DNA of 42,022 nucleotides from Paludibacteraceae bacterium (GCA_017467185.1 JAFTSS010000010.1:1-42022), one strand, 5' to 3'; positions 16,297 to 25,414 are shown, counted from the first letter of the stretch. The notes: generated by a model not told the origin, from the sequence alone. A program made the numbers and translations.

Positions 16297-17358
16297 ATGA
16301 AAAAGATTTTGTTGTCAATGATGACATTAGTTGTTGCTATGGTTATAGCTTCATGTGGTGGTAGTTCTAAAAATGAAGGTCGTGAGGCTCAGGAGCTTTC
16401 GGGTGCAGGAGCAACGTTCCCTCTTCCGTTCTATAATGTTGTATTTGAGAAGTTTTCGGAGGTGAATGGTGATGTAGTTGCATACGGAGGTATTGGTTCT
16501 GGCGGAGGAGTTCGCAATTTGCGAGATAAGATTGTGGATTTTGCGGGTAGCGATGCGTTTTTGTCGGATAAGGAGATGTGTGAGATGGCAGAGGTGGTGC
16601 ATGTGCCTACATGTATGGGTGCTGTGGTATTGGCTTATAATCTTGAGGGAGTTGAGAATTTGAGGCTTTCGGGTGAGGTGATAGCTCAGATTTTTGCGGG
16701 TGATATTACGATGTGGAATGATGAACGTTTGGTGGCATTGAATCCTGGAGTTACGTTGCCAGCAGAGATGATTATGCCAGTGTTTCGCTCGGATGGTTCG
16801 GGAACAACATTCGTATTCACAGATTATTTGACAAAAGTGAGTAAGATGTGGGCAGAGAAATATGGTAGAGGAAAGTCGGTGGATTTTGCTGTTGGACAGG
16901 CAGCAAAGGGTAATCCTGGAGTAGCTGGTGTTATTAAACAGACAAAGAATGCGATTGGTTATGTAGGTTCGGAGTATGCTTTTGCTCAAAAGATAGCATA
17001 TGCAAGCATAAAGAACAAGCAGGGCGAATTTGTGAAACCAACGGCGGAAAGTATCTCTGTAGCAGCGTCGGGTGATATGCCTGCGGATACTCGTTGTTCA
17101 ATTACTAATTCGGATGCAGAGGGCGCTTATCCTATTTCGACATTTACGTGGATGGTTATTTATAAAGAGCAAAATTATTCAGGTCGCAGTAAAGAGCAGG
17201 CTATAGCGACACTTGATTTGTTGAAATATGTACTTTCGGATGAGGCACAGGTGTTGACTACTGAGGTGCATTATGCTCCACTTCCTGCGAAAGCAAAAGA
17301 ATTGAGTATGAATAACTTGAAATCAGTTACTTATGATGGAGAGGTAATTGGAGAATGA
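16297..17358 (+). CDS. pstS: Phosphate ABC transporter substrate-binding lipoprotein
   Basis: 353 residues. The lipoprotein signal ends in VIASC with the lipidated Cys20. Phosphate-binding motifs are GAGATFPLPFY (about 36-46), YGGIGSGGGVRNL (about 65-77), FAGSDAFLS (about 84-92) and RSDGSGTTFVFTDYL (about 166-180). It captures phosphate in the periplasm and delivers it to PstCA. It is the first of four genes in the order pstS-C-A-B; a word array of GGAATTAGGAATGA separates it from pstC. Confidence 0.96.
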   Translation: MKKILLSMMTLVVAMVIASCGGSSKNEGREAQELSGAGATFPLPFYNVVFEKFSEVNGDVVAYGGIGSGGGVRNLRDKIVDFAGSDAFLSDKEMCEMAEVVHVPTCMGAVVLAYNLEGVENLRLSGEVIAQIFAGDITMWNDERLVALNPGVTLPAEMIMPVFRSDGSGTTFVFTDYLTKVSKMWAEKYGRGKSVDFAVGQAAKGNPGVAGVIKQTKNAIGYVGSEYAFAQKIAYASIKNKQGEFVKPTAESISVAASGDMPADTRCSITNSDAEGAYPISTFTWMVIYKEQNYSGRSKEQAIATLDLLKYVLSDEAQVLTTEVHYAPLPAKAKELSMNNLKSVTYDGEVIGE

Positions 17359-17398
17359 GGAATTAGGAATGAGGAATTAGGAATGAGGAGTTAGAAGT
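17357..17398. repeat. GAGGAATTAGGAAT word array after pstS
   Basis: Words GAGGAATTAGGAAT and GAGGAGTTAGAA begin at the pstS stop codon. A reverse-complement relative (CTCCTAA on the coding strand) precedes nadC at 22463-22497. Confidence 0.8.
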
Positions 17399-17465
17399 AG
17401 GTTTGTGGTTGTTTTTTAAGGAATGGAATATTTGGCGAGTAGCTTAATATTAAAAATAAAAAAAG

Positions 17466-18323
17466 ATGAACGATAAATTATATAAAGTTCTATTATTTAT
17501 TGTTGCATTGATTATGCCGATAGTGTGCGGGGGTGTGGTTTACGCCCTCGTCACTGACGCATATGATGCGTTTGAACATTTTGGGTTCTTTCGGTTTTTG
17601 ACCTCGTCGGAATGGAGTTATACTGAAGGAGCAGAGCAATATGGAGCATTGCCATTCATAACAGGCACGTTGATGACCACGTTGTTGGCATTGGTTTTTT
17701 GTATTCCGTTTTCGTTGCCAGTTGCATTGTTTGTGGGTGAATACTTCAGAGACAGTCGTATTGCAGCAGTATTGAGTACAGTAGTAGATTTGTTGGCTGG
17801 TATTCCGTCAATTATCTATGGTTTGTGGGGATTTTATACCTTGCGACCAATTATTATGGCATTGAATATTTCGCCACAAGGGTCGGGTATATTGACCGCC
17901 TCGTTGGTGTTGGCAATAATGATTATACCCTATGCGTCGTCGTTGAGTGCAGAGTTTATTAAAATGGTGCCAAATGACTTGAAAGAAGGAGCTTATAGTT
18001 TGGGTGCTACTCGATTAGAGGTGGTGCGCAATGTGGTGTTTCCGGTGGCAGGGTCGGGGATATTTTCGTCGTATGTTTTGGCGATAGGTCGAGCATTGGG
18101 AGAAACAATGACAGTTACGATGTTGATTGGTAATACGAATGATATGCCTAATTCGATTACCGCTACGGGTAATTCGATGGCTTCGATTATAGCAAATCAG
18201 TTTGGCGAGGCAGATGGACTTAGACTTTCATCGTTGATTGCTATAGGGTTAATTTTGTTTTTAATTACAGCAATCATTAATATGGTTGGTAAAATAATGA
18301 TTAAACGTGCAAGAATTGCTTAA
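17466..18323 (+). CDS. pstC: Phosphate ABC transporter permease PstC
   Basis: 285 residues with six membrane segments. The EAA-type loop that contacts PstB reads LKEGAYSLGATRLEVVRNVV (about 178-197), followed by GIFSSYVLAIGRALGETMTV. GIPSIIYGLWGFYTLRPI near 118-135 is typical of PstC. Three bases separate it from pstA. It forms half of the phosphate channel in the inner membrane. Confidence 0.95.
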   Translation: MNDKLYKVLLFIVALIMPIVCGGVVYALVTDAYDAFEHFGFFRFLTSSEWSYTEGAEQYGALPFITGTLMTTLLALVFCIPFSLPVALFVGEYFRDSRIAAVLSTVVDLLAGIPSIIYGLWGFYTLRPIIMALNISPQGSGILTASLVLAIMIIPYASSLSAEFIKMVPNDLKEGAYSLGATRLEVVRNVVFPVAGSGIFSSYVLAIGRALGETMTVTMLIGNTNDMPNSITATGNSMASIIANQFGEADGLRLSSLIAIGLILFLITAIINMVGKIMIKRARIA

Positions 18324-18326
18324 ACT

Positions 18327-19190
18327 ATGGAGACATTTAAATTAAAAAAACGTTTAGCAAAGGATAAATTGATGCTGTGGGGAGTTTGTTTGTTTGCAAC
18401 CTTAACAGCTGTGCCACTTGTGGCTATCTTGGGAGAAGTGTTTTTGCGTGGCTATGATCAGTTGTCGTGGTCGTTTTTTACAGAGCCAACACCTACGGCA
18501 TATAAGGCAATGAAAGCGATAGAGGCAGGAGAGCCAATACCTGGTGGCATTGCGAATGGAATTGTAGGCACAATGCTGATGTTAGGTATGGCAACGATAG
18601 TTGCTGTTCCGATAGGTATTTTGTGTGGTGTGTATTTGGCAGAGAATAGTAAAAGTAGATTTGCCCAGATAGTTAGTTATCTCACTGATTTATTACAGGG
18701 TACGCCATCAGTTATTATTGGTATTGTAATTTATATATGGGTGGTTGTTCCAATGAAAGGTTATTCGGCTATTGCAGGTAGTGTAGCTTTGTTTGTTATG
18801 ATGTTGCCGTTGATTATTCGTTCGACCGAAGAGACGTTGAAAATATTGCCAGCATCGCTGAAAGAGGCAGGGTTGGCTCTTGGAGGTAATGAGGCACGAG
18901 TGATGTTGCGAGTTCAATTGCCTGCTGCATTTGGGGGAGTTTTTACGGGTGTGTTGTTGGCAATATCGCGAGTGATAGGCGAGACAGCCCCTTTGATGTT
19001 TACAGCATTAGGATGTTCGCTGATTCGTTGGTCGATAGATAAACCGATTTCGGCAGTGCCATTATTGATTTGGGAATTCTTCAACGACCCTAACCTTCAA
19101 GATTTGATTTGGGGGGCATCATTATTTCTTTTACTATTTATTCTTATGTTAAATATTTTAGCTAAATATATTAAGGGGACTTTATATTAA
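18327..19190 (+). CDS. pstA: Phosphate ABC transporter permease PstA
   Basis: 287 residues with six membrane segments. The cytoplasmic coupling loop is LKEAGLALGGNEARVMLRVQ (about 178-197), then AISRVIGETAPLMFTALG. The region QGTPSVIIGIVIYIWVV near 124-140 matches the PstA family. It is tightly packed between pstC and pstB (3- and 4-nt gaps), indicating one transcript. Confidence 0.95.
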   Translation: METFKLKKRLAKDKLMLWGVCLFATLTAVPLVAILGEVFLRGYDQLSWSFFTEPTPTAYKAMKAIEAGEPIPGGIANGIVGTMLMLGMATIVAVPIGILCGVYLAENSKSRFAQIVSYLTDLLQGTPSVIIGIVIYIWVVVPMKGYSAIAGSVALFVMMLPLIIRSTEETLKILPASLKEAGLALGGNEARVMLRVQLPAAFGGVFTGVLLAISRVIGETAPLMFTALGCSLIRWSIDKPISAVPLLIWEFFNDPNLQDLIWGASLFLLLFILMLNILAKYIKGTLY

Positions 19191-19194
19191 AAAA

Positions 19195-19962
19195 ATGGAA
19201 TCAATAACACCAATTTTAGAATTTAAGAAAACTTGTGTATCATATACCAAGCAAACGATGGCTGTGAAATATGTATCGGCAGCTATAGAGAAAAATAGTA
19301 TTACAGCCATTATGGGACCTTCGGGTTGTGGAAAATCGACATTGCTACGTGCGGTGAATTTGATGCATAATTTGTATAGTAATATACGCGTTGATGGCGA
19401 AATATTGTTGAATGGAGAGAATATACTTTCGATGGAGCCAATAGATGTGCGTCGTCGTGTAGGTATGGTTTTTCAACGTCCAACACCATTCCCAACGATG
19501 AGTATTTACGATAATGTGTTGGCAGGTTTTGCGTTGAATGGAATAAGATTGTCAAAAGTAGAAAAAGATGCAACGGTAGAACGTTGTTTGAAAAGTGTGG
19601 CCTTGTGGGATGAAGTGAAAGATGTATTGAATAAGAAAGGAACGTTTCTTTCGGGAGGGCAGCAGCAGCGTTTGTGTATTGCTCGAGCATTGGCAATGAA
19701 GCCAGATGTGTTGTTGATGGATGAGCCAACTTCGGCACTTGACCCTATTGCGACAAAACATATTGAAGAGTTGTTGTTGGAATTGCAAAAAGAGGTAACT
19801 ATTTTGATAGTTACGCATAATATGGGGCAGGCAATGAGAATATCATCGAAGTCTATGTTTATGTATTTGGGCGAATTGGTTGAGTATGGCGACACTGCAA
19901 AGATGTTCTCTGAACCTGCGGATGAACGTACAAAAGCATATTTGACTGGAAAGATGGGGTAA
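19195..19962 (+). CDS. pstB: Phosphate ABC transporter ATP-binding protein PstB
   Basis: 255 residues, normal length. Walker A is GPSGCGKST (41-49), the PstB-specific RAVNLMHNL follows, the Q-loop lies in GMVFQRPTPFP, the signature is LSGGQQQRLCIARALA, Walker B is VLLMDEPTSALDPIAT and the switch histidine lies in IVTHNM. It powers the PstCA channel. phoU, usually next in line, is absent here; the following gene is a femAB-like gene with its own promoter. A small AT-rich palindrome (19970-19984) followed by TTTTG may act as a weak terminator. Confidence 0.97.
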   Translation: MESITPILEFKKTCVSYTKQTMAVKYVSAAIEKNSITAIMGPSGCGKSTLLRAVNLMHNLYSNIRVDGEILLNGENILSMEPIDVRRRVGMVFQRPTPFPTMSIYDNVLAGFALNGIRLSKVEKDATVERCLKSVALWDEVKDVLNKKGTFLSGGQQQRLCIARALAMKPDVLLMDEPTSALDPIATKHIEELLLELQKEVTILIVTHNMGQAMRISSKSMFMYLGELVEYGDTAKMFSEPADERTKAYLTGKMG

Positions 19963-20002
19963 ATTGTTTAACTATTTAATAGTTTTTGTGATATTTTATT
20001 TG

Positions 20003-20010
20003 TAACTTTG
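20003..20010 (+). promoter_or_regulatory. -7 box directly before the femAB-like start
   Basis: TAACTTTG ends 4 nt before the ATG at 20015. With the usual 5-7 nt from box to start point, transcription would begin at or next to the A of the ATG, making a leaderless or nearly leaderless mRNA. Confidence 0.5.
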
Positions 20011-20014
20011 CAGT

Positions 20015-21022
20015 ATGAATGCAAAGATAATTGAAAATATAGAGGATTTTCCGCAGTTTGAGGCTCAAAATGTATTTCAAACAGTGGAGTGGATGCGTCT
20101 TTTTGAGGGAGAAGATGATACTAAGGTTGTGCTTTTTGCAGTGTATGAGACACGAGACACGAGACACGAGACACGAGATGTGAGATGTGCGATTCGTGGT
20201 GTGGAAAATGCTCATCTTTTATTACTTCAACCTATTACTATACAGCGATTTGTGAAGTGGCTGCCTTGGCGATTGGGGGCGTACGCAGTAGCATGGCGTG
20301 AACCTTGGCGAGCTGAGGGGGTGACAGATGATGAGGCTATTGAGGCGTTTAAGTTGATGCACAAAGAGATTGTTAAGTATTGCAAAAAAAGAGCTTTGTA
20401 TATTGAATATCGTCATTTTTCTGAGAAAAATATATATGGTTTAATTTTCAATTCTCAATTCTCAACTTTTGATTCTCAATTGCCGTGGTATAATATTTAT
20501 CGGGATTTTGAGGTGGGAGAGGATGTAACTGAACATATGAATAAAGCTAAAAGACGACAATTAAGGCAGTCGTTTGAGGCTGGGGTTGAGGTAGTTTTGG
20601 AGCCAACTAAGGAACAGATTGTGGAATGGTATGGATTGTTGAAGAGATTGTATAGGCGAATACATCGTCCGTTGCCATCGGTGGATGTATTTTTGAAGTT
20701 GAATGAGTTGAATATAGGTAGGGTATTTGTAGTTGTATATAATGATAGAGTTGTATCAGGTAGTGCTATTTTGTGTAAATTGGGCAATTCTCAACTTTTT
20801 TACGATTGGTATCGTGCTTCGGTAGAGGATGTTATAGATGGTGTATATCCGTCAGTAGTATCGACTTGGCAAGCTATGCAATTGGTGTCAGATATGGGGG
20901 GTGGTTCTTTTGATTTTATGGGTGCTGGGCCACGAAATAAAGAGTATGGAGTACGCAAATTTAAATTGACTTTTGGAGGGGAGTTGACGCCAGAGTATAG
21001 GTATCGTAGATTGCTTATATAA
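20015..21022 (+). CDS. FemAB/GNAT-like acyltransferase
   Basis: 335 residues. The N-terminal NVFQTVEWMRLFEG (24-37), the central NKAKRRQLRQSFEAGVEV and the C-terminal YDWYRASVEDVIDGVYPSVVSTWQAM with GGGSFDFMGAGP are in the style of FemAB-like proteins (BioF2-like GNAT fold). Known relatives transfer amino acids to peptidoglycan precursors or act in polysaccharide export; the substrate here is unknown. Two stretches are made of intergenic repeat words: residues about 45-58 (YETRDTRHETRDVR) and about 145-156 (FNSQFSTFDSQL). Both keep the frame and look like insertions into loops. It stands alone, with a promoter box abutting the start. Confidence 0.72.
   Translation: MNAKIIENIEDFPQFEAQNVFQTVEWMRLFEGEDDTKVVLFAVYETRDTRHETRDVRCAIRGVENAHLLLLQPITIQRFVKWLPWRLGAYAVAWREPWRAEGVTDDEAIEAFKLMHKEIVKYCKKRALYIEYRHFSEKNIYGLIFNSQFSTFDSQLPWYNIYRDFEVGEDVTEHMNKAKRRQLRQSFEAGVEVVLEPTKEQIVEWYGLLKRLYRRIHRPLPSVDVFLKLNELNIGRVFVVVYNDRVVSGSAILCKLGNSQLFYDWYRASVEDVIDGVYPSVVSTWQAMQLVSDMGGGSFDFMGAGPRNKEYGVRKFKLTFGGELTPEYRYRRLLI
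20147..20182 (+). repeat. GACACGA word repeat inside the femAB-like gene
   Basis: Five successive GAGACAC/GAGATGT words, the same as in the array at 11218-11304, are translated as ETRDTRHETRDVR without breaking the frame. Confidence 0.85.
20446..20482 (+). repeat. CAATTCTCAA word repeat inside the femAB-like gene
   Basis: TTCAATTCTCAATTCTCAAC followed by TTTTGATTCTCAATTG is translated as FNSQFSTFDSQL. The start of maf (9001-9026) uses the same word and also yields NSQLSTF. Confidence 0.85.
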
Positions 21023-21048
21023 ATAAATAGAAAATATTTAGTAAAAAA

Positions 21049-21080
21049 TTTGTGTTTGAGAAAAATAATATTTACCTTTG
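21049..21080 (+). promoter_or_regulatory. Promoter of the small secreted protein gene
   Basis: TTTG (21049-21052), a 20-nt spacer and TACCTTTG (21073-21080) match the Bacteroidota consensus fully. Confidence 0.7.
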
Positions 21081-21120
21081 TAGCTGATTAGTTATTGTAA
21101 AATAATAATGTAAAAAAAGT

Positions 21121-21531
21121 ATGAATATGAAAAAGATTATTTCTTTGATTTTTGTTTGTTTTTTTTGTTTGGCATCATATGCTGAAGTAGTTAAATGGAG
21201 AACAAATAGTATAGCCTATCGTTTTCGTAGTGAAGATACTGGTCAATGGCAAGATTGGGGCGATTGGGAAGAGTGTAAAGTGCTTATTCTTGTAGATTTG
21301 GATAGAGATGTTATTAGAATTTATAGTCAAGAAACACAAGAGTATGATGTGATTTCGGATGAAGAAGAAGAGAGTGATTCTGAATCAACATCATTTTATT
21401 ACAATTGTATTGATAAAGAAGGAAACAATTGTCAAATGCGTTTGAGAGTTTATAATGATCCAAGTTATGGTTCGCAACTTTATGTTGCTTATGATGATGT
21501 TGCTTGGGTTTATGCTTTTGACGTAGAATAA
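21121..21531 (+). CDS. Small secreted protein of unknown function
   Basis: 136 residues. A signal peptide (MNMKKIISLIFVCFFCLASYAE) ends near residue 21. The mature part is acidic, with a run of Asp/Glu/Ser (SDEEEESDSES) at about 78-88, two cysteines and several tryptophans (WQDWGDWEE). I do not recognise a family. It is monocistronic, with a strong promoter and a bidirectional terminator shared with nadC. A secreted or periplasmic location is the only supported inference. Confidence 0.75.
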   Translation: MNMKKIISLIFVCFFCLASYAEVVKWRTNSIAYRFRSEDTGQWQDWGDWEECKVLILVDLDRDVIRIYSQETQEYDVISDEEEESDSESTSFYYNCIDKEGNNCQMRLRVYNDPSYGSQLYVAYDDVAWVYAFDVE

Positions 21532-21553
21532 ATTTTATATTAATGTATATAAT

Positions 21554-21592
21554 AAACGGCGATAAAATCAAATTTTGATTTATCGCCGTTTT
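21554..21592. terminator. Bidirectional terminator between convergent genes
   Basis: AAACGGCGATAAAATCAAA pairs with TTTGATTTATCGCCGTTT. A-runs and T-runs on both sides let it serve the small secreted protein gene (+) and nadC (-). Confidence 0.85.
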
Positions 21593-21613
21593 AATTTTCT
21601 ATATATTTTGCCG

Positions 21614-22456
21614 TTATTTTACAGCTTTGAAACTCATATCAAGGCTTTTAACTGAGTGAGTTAGGGCGCCAACAGAGATGACATCTACGCCACATTCGGC
21701 ATATTCACGGAGGGTGTCGTAGGTGATGCCACCTGAAGATTCTACCTCTACGCGACCATTGATAATTTCAACAGCTTTGCGTGTGTCGGCTGGTGTGAAA
21801 TTGTCGAGCATTATGCGGTCGATGCCTCCAGTTGCGAGGGCTTCGTTCAATTCGTCGAACGAGCGTACTTCGATTTCTATTTTAAGGTTTTTACCTTTCT
21901 CTTTTAGGTATTCTTGAGCACGGTGGATAGCATTGGCGATGCCTCCTGCAAAGTCAACGTGGTTGTCTTTGAGGAGAATCATGTCGAATAGGCCGATGCG
22001 GTGGTTGGAACCTCCACCTATGCGTACGGCTTCTTTTTCTAACATGCGCAAGCCGGGTGTGGTTTTGCGAGTGTCGAGAACTCGGCATTTAGTACCTTCA
22101 ACGAGTTTTACGTATTCGGCTGTGCGAGTTGCTACGCCACTCATGCGTTGCATGATGTTGAGCATTAGGCGTTCGGTTTGAAGAAGTGATTGTACGCGAC
22201 CTTCGACAACAAAAGCTATGTCGCCAGGTTTAACGCGGTCGCCATCGTGGAGATATTGTGTCATTTTGAGTTCTGGATCGAATGTAGCAAATACACGTTT
22301 TGCTACTTCGATACCAGCTACTATACCTTCTTCTTTGATAATCAATTGTTGTTTACCCATTGCATCTGCTGGGATTGATGAAAGGGTGGTGTGGTCGCCG
22401 TCTCCGATATCTTCGGCAAACCAAAGTTTGATGAGTTCGTCTAAATTGTCAAGCAT
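21614..22456 (-). CDS. nadC: Nicotinate-nucleotide pyrophosphorylase (carboxylating)
   Basis: 280 residues. Motifs of quinolinate phosphoribosyltransferase are EDIGDGDHTT (15-24), LQTERLMLNIMQRMSGVATR (about 92-111), RVLDTRKTTPGLR (about 124-136), GGGSNHRIGLFDMILLKDNH (about 147-166) and VESSGGI (about 238-244). It converts quinolinate and PRPP to nicotinate mononucleotide in de novo NAD synthesis. It is divergent from rlmH; nadA and nadB are not in the window. Confidence 0.96.
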   Translation of the reverse strand: MLDNLDELIKLWFAEDIGDGDHTTLSSIPADAMGKQQLIIKEEGIVAGIEVAKRVFATFDPELKMTQYLHDGDRVKPGDIAFVVEGRVQSLLQTERLMLNIMQRMSGVATRTAEYVKLVEGTKCRVLDTRKTTPGLRMLEKEAVRIGGGSNHRIGLFDMILLKDNHVDFAGGIANAIHRAQEYLKEKGKNLKIEIEVRSFDELNEALATGGIDRIMLDNFTPADTRKAVEIINGRVEVESSGGITYDTLREYAECGVDVISVGALTHSVKSLDMSFKAVK

Positions 22457-22462
22457 ATTTTT

Positions 22463-22497
22463 TAGTTAGGAGTTAGGAGTTAGGAGTTAGGAGTTAA
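22463..22497. repeat. TTAGGAG word array before nadC
   Basis: Four TTAGGAG copies lie right before the start codon (on the coding strand CTCCTAA, ending in CTAAAAAAT-ATG). Confidence 0.85.
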
Positions 22498-22531
22498 CTC
22501 GTTTGCTCTGTGTTATTACTATTTTGGAGTG

Positions 22532-22539
22532 CAAAATTA
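22532..22539 (-). promoter_or_regulatory. -7 box of nadC
   Basis: Minus-strand TAATTTTG fits TAnnTTTG. The leader of about 70 nt includes the TTAGGAG array. Confidence 0.55.
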
Positions 22540-22578
22540 CAATTTTTTTTGTAAATTATCAATAGATTGTTGAAAAAC

Positions 22579-22609
22579 TTGTTTGTTTGAATAAAAATAT
22601 TTAACTTTG
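22579..22609 (+). promoter_or_regulatory. Promoter of the rlmH-kinase-dehydrogenase run
   Basis: TTG (22579-22581), 20 nt, then TAACTTTG (22602-22609), with a leader of about 23 nt to the rlmH start. Confidence 0.65.
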
Positions 22610-22637
22610 TTGGAAAATTTTAAGACCTTTTATAGTT

Positions 22638-23135
22638 ATGAAACTTGCAATAATTTGGGTTGGAAAGACTTCGACTGATTATATTAGTAAGGCGATTGAT
22701 ACGTATGTTCAACGTATAGGGCATTATATGCCTATTGAGGTTATTGAGGTGGCGGATGTGAAGAATGCCAAGAATATGGATGTTGCACAGTTGCGACAAA
22801 AGGAGGGTGAATTGATTATCAAACAATTGCGAGCGGATGATTATGTTGTTTTTCTTGATGATAAGGGAAAACAGATGAGTAGCACGGAATTTGCAAACTG
22901 GATTGATAAGCATAATATGAATTCATCAATTAAGCGGATGGTGTTTGTGATAGGTGGGGCGTACGGCTTTTCAATTGAGGCATATAAGCAAGCGAAGGCA
23001 TTTCTTTCAATTTCGAAAATGACCTTTTCGCATCAAATTATTCGTCCTATTTTGGTAGAGCAGATATATCGGGCTATGACTATTTTGAGGGGAGAGCCAT
23101 ATCATCATGAAGATTCATTATTTTCTATGAAATGA
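22638..23135 (+). CDS. rlmH: 23S rRNA (pseudouridine-1915-N3) methyltransferase
   Basis: 165 residues, a little longer than the usual 155. It has the SPOUT knot motifs FLDDKGKQMSSTEFANWID (about 74-92), VFVIGGAYGFS (about 103-113) and the C-terminal HQIIRPILVEQIYRAMTILR with GEPYHH. It methylates pseudouridine 1915 of 23S rRNA on assembled ribosomes. It probably shares a transcript with the kinase gene 20 nt downstream. Confidence 0.96.
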   Translation: MKLAIIWVGKTSTDYISKAIDTYVQRIGHYMPIEVIEVADVKNAKNMDVAQLRQKEGELIIKQLRADDYVVFLDDKGKQMSSTEFANWIDKHNMNSSIKRMVFVIGGAYGFSIEAYKQAKAFLSISKMTFSHQIIRPILVEQIYRAMTILRGEPYHHEDSLFSMK

Positions 23136-23155
23136 TTCTTTAACTATACTGACTT

Positions 23156-25414
23156 ATGAAACAGATTTATGCTTTATTTGCGTTGCAGATGCAAACATTG
23201 GTAATGTTTGCTATATTTATTGCGTTTATCTATTTCCCTAATTTAAACTCAGAGATAAATCTTTTGCCTTTTCAAATAAATACGATATCGTGGCGTGCAG
23301 CATGGTACTATATTGTTATATTTGGATTGTTGTGGATTTTTGTGTCTTTGCGCGTTTCGCTACTTAAGTCTTTAGAGGCGAAGGTTTCTTTTCGTAATTT
23401 GGTTATTGCCAATGTTTTGGTTGCGTCTTTTAGCCTATTTTTTTTGTTTGTACCAATGTTTACTCCATTGTCGTTATTGATGTTGTTATTAGGGCTACTT
23501 TTGATACTTATTGATGGAGCTTATTATTATTTGATGAAAAAGATGCCATTTATTACTCTGGTATTTGTTTTGTTTGTTTTTGTGAATGTTATATTGGTAT
23601 TTGTTTGTTGGCAGGAAGATTATAAACGATGGACATATTCCTCTAATCTTGTAGAATATTGTCGTACTCATACGGATTGGGATTATGATTTTGAAGAATG
23701 GAGTATTGCTAGATATGTTGGTTTGAAGAAAGTGAAATCAGCGGGTGATACGTATGACTATCCTTTATTTTATGATTTTAATGTAGATAAAGAAGGATTG
23801 AATTATGTTAAGATGAGAGGAGGAGCAGAACATTTTGTTTATAATTATGATGATAGTGTGTATATTGTTAGTATTCCTTCTTGGGCTCCTATTTATCGTT
23901 ATATAATTAATTTGACATACATTTTTGTAGCTTATCTTGTATTGTCTTTTATTGGTTACTATTTTTTATTTGTTTTTAGAAAAAAGAAATCTACCTTTTT
24001 TTCTCGTTTGCAATCTACAATTGTGGGATTTTTGTGTGTCTCAATGGGTTTTACATTTTTTATGGCAGCATTGCAAATTAGTACTAGACATAGGAAATCG
24101 GCTTGCTATAATCAACAGTATCGAATGCAGTTTTTAGTCAATTATTTGACTCCAATGATAAGCGTAAGTAATGATTGTGATTCTGTGGTGCAGGTTAATG
24201 TTTTTCAAATGGCAGGTTTGTTGAAAACTAATATATCTTTATATAATGCGGAAGGCGAAGTGTTTGTTTCGGCAGGGAATATAGTCAAGCATCCTAATAA
24301 TTTGTCTGATTTAAAGGAAAATCCATTTTATAATATGCCAGAAGCCGTGTATGCTCAAGTTGTGGATTTGAATGGTGAAACGGTGGTGCAGTCGTATGCT
24401 GTTTTATTGAATTGTGAGAGTAAGCCAGTTTATATGCTTATGTCGTCTAAAGCAGAGATGATTAAATTGAATAGGAATTTAACGTTGTTTTTTGTGTTGA
24501 TGTTTAATCTATTTTTTATTGTGATGATTGTTAGCGTCTTTTTAAGTTATTTTATCTCGCGGCGTTTGTCTGCTCCATTGTCGATAATTGAACATAAAAT
24601 GCGAGATATAGACTTGATGAGCGAAAATGCAAAAATAGATTATCCTGTTGTAAAAGATGATGCTTTGTCGCAATTGGTGGTTCAATATAATTCGTTGATC
24701 GATAAATTGGCTGTTTCGGTCGAAGAGTTAGCTCAATCAGAGCGTGAGGCTTCGTGGCGTCAAATGGCTCGCCAAATGGCTCATGAGATAAAAAATCCGT
24801 TGACACCTATGCAATTACTCACTCAACGTTTGTTGATGCAAAGTAGTGATAATTTTGAGGAGTATAAAGAGTCGGTTCGTTCGTTAGCTAAGGCTTTGTT
24901 GCAAGGCATAGAGAGTATTACTACAACGACTGATGCGCTATCTAATTTTGCAAAAACACCAATTTCTCCATTAGAGCCTATCAATATAGTTGAATGTGTT
25001 AGATATACGGTTGACCTATTCCGTAATAATGAAGAACAAATAAAAATAGATTTTACTTCTTCGCTCGAACAGGCTATGGTGTTGGTAGATAAAGAGATGA
25101 TAGGACATGTGTTTAATAATTTATTGAAAAATGCAATACAGGCAATACCAGAAGGCCGAGAGGGTAAAATATCGGTTAAGATATATCATAATATAACTGA
25201 TGTTATTGTTAGTGTGAGTGATAATGGGGTTGGTATTCCAAAAGAGAATAACGATAAATTGTTTAATGTCAATTTTACCACTAAGACTAAGGGAATGGGT
25301 CTTGGTTTGCTTATCGTGAAAAATGTTGTTGACCAAGCAAAGGGTACTATCCAATTTAATTCAGTAGAGAACGAAGGTACAACATTTATTGTTTCATTCC
25401 CAGTTCAAAAATAA
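23156..25414 (+). CDS. NtrY-like membrane sensor histidine kinase
   Basis: 752 residues. About five membrane segments lie in the first 155 residues, another pair at about 250-310, and one at about 440-465. A HAMP-like segment SRRLSAPLSIIEHKMRDID follows near 467-485. The H-box is ARQMAHEIKNPLTPMQ with His543, the N-box is NNLLKNAIQAIPEG and the G boxes are DNGVGIP and GMGLGLLIVKNVV. The layout resembles NtrY-type kinases common in Bacteroidota. No response regulator is adjacent, so its partner must be elsewhere, and the signal is unknown. Confidence 0.9.
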   Translation: MKQIYALFALQMQTLVMFAIFIAFIYFPNLNSEINLLPFQINTISWRAAWYYIVIFGLLWIFVSLRVSLLKSLEAKVSFRNLVIANVLVASFSLFFLFVPMFTPLSLLMLLLGLLLILIDGAYYYLMKKMPFITLVFVLFVFVNVILVFVCWQEDYKRWTYSSNLVEYCRTHTDWDYDFEEWSIARYVGLKKVKSAGDTYDYPLFYDFNVDKEGLNYVKMRGGAEHFVYNYDDSVYIVSIPSWAPIYRYIINLTYIFVAYLVLSFIGYYFLFVFRKKKSTFFSRLQSTIVGFLCVSMGFTFFMAALQISTRHRKSACYNQQYRMQFLVNYLTPMISVSNDCDSVVQVNVFQMAGLLKTNISLYNAEGEVFVSAGNIVKHPNNLSDLKENPFYNMPEAVYAQVVDLNGETVVQSYAVLLNCESKPVYMLMSSKAEMIKLNRNLTLFFVLMFNLFFIVMIVSVFLSYFISRRLSAPLSIIEHKMRDIDLMSENAKIDYPVVKDDALSQLVVQYNSLIDKLAVSVEELAQSEREASWRQMARQMAHEIKNPLTPMQLLTQRLLMQSSDNFEEYKESVRSLAKALLQGIESITTTTDALSNFAKTPISPLEPINIVECVRYTVDLFRNNEEQIKIDFTSSLEQAMVLVDKEMIGHVFNNLLKNAIQAIPEGREGKISVKIYHNITDVIVSVSDNGVGIPKENNDKLFNVNFTTKTKGMGLGLLIVKNVVDQAKGTIQFNSVENEGTTFIVSFPVQK

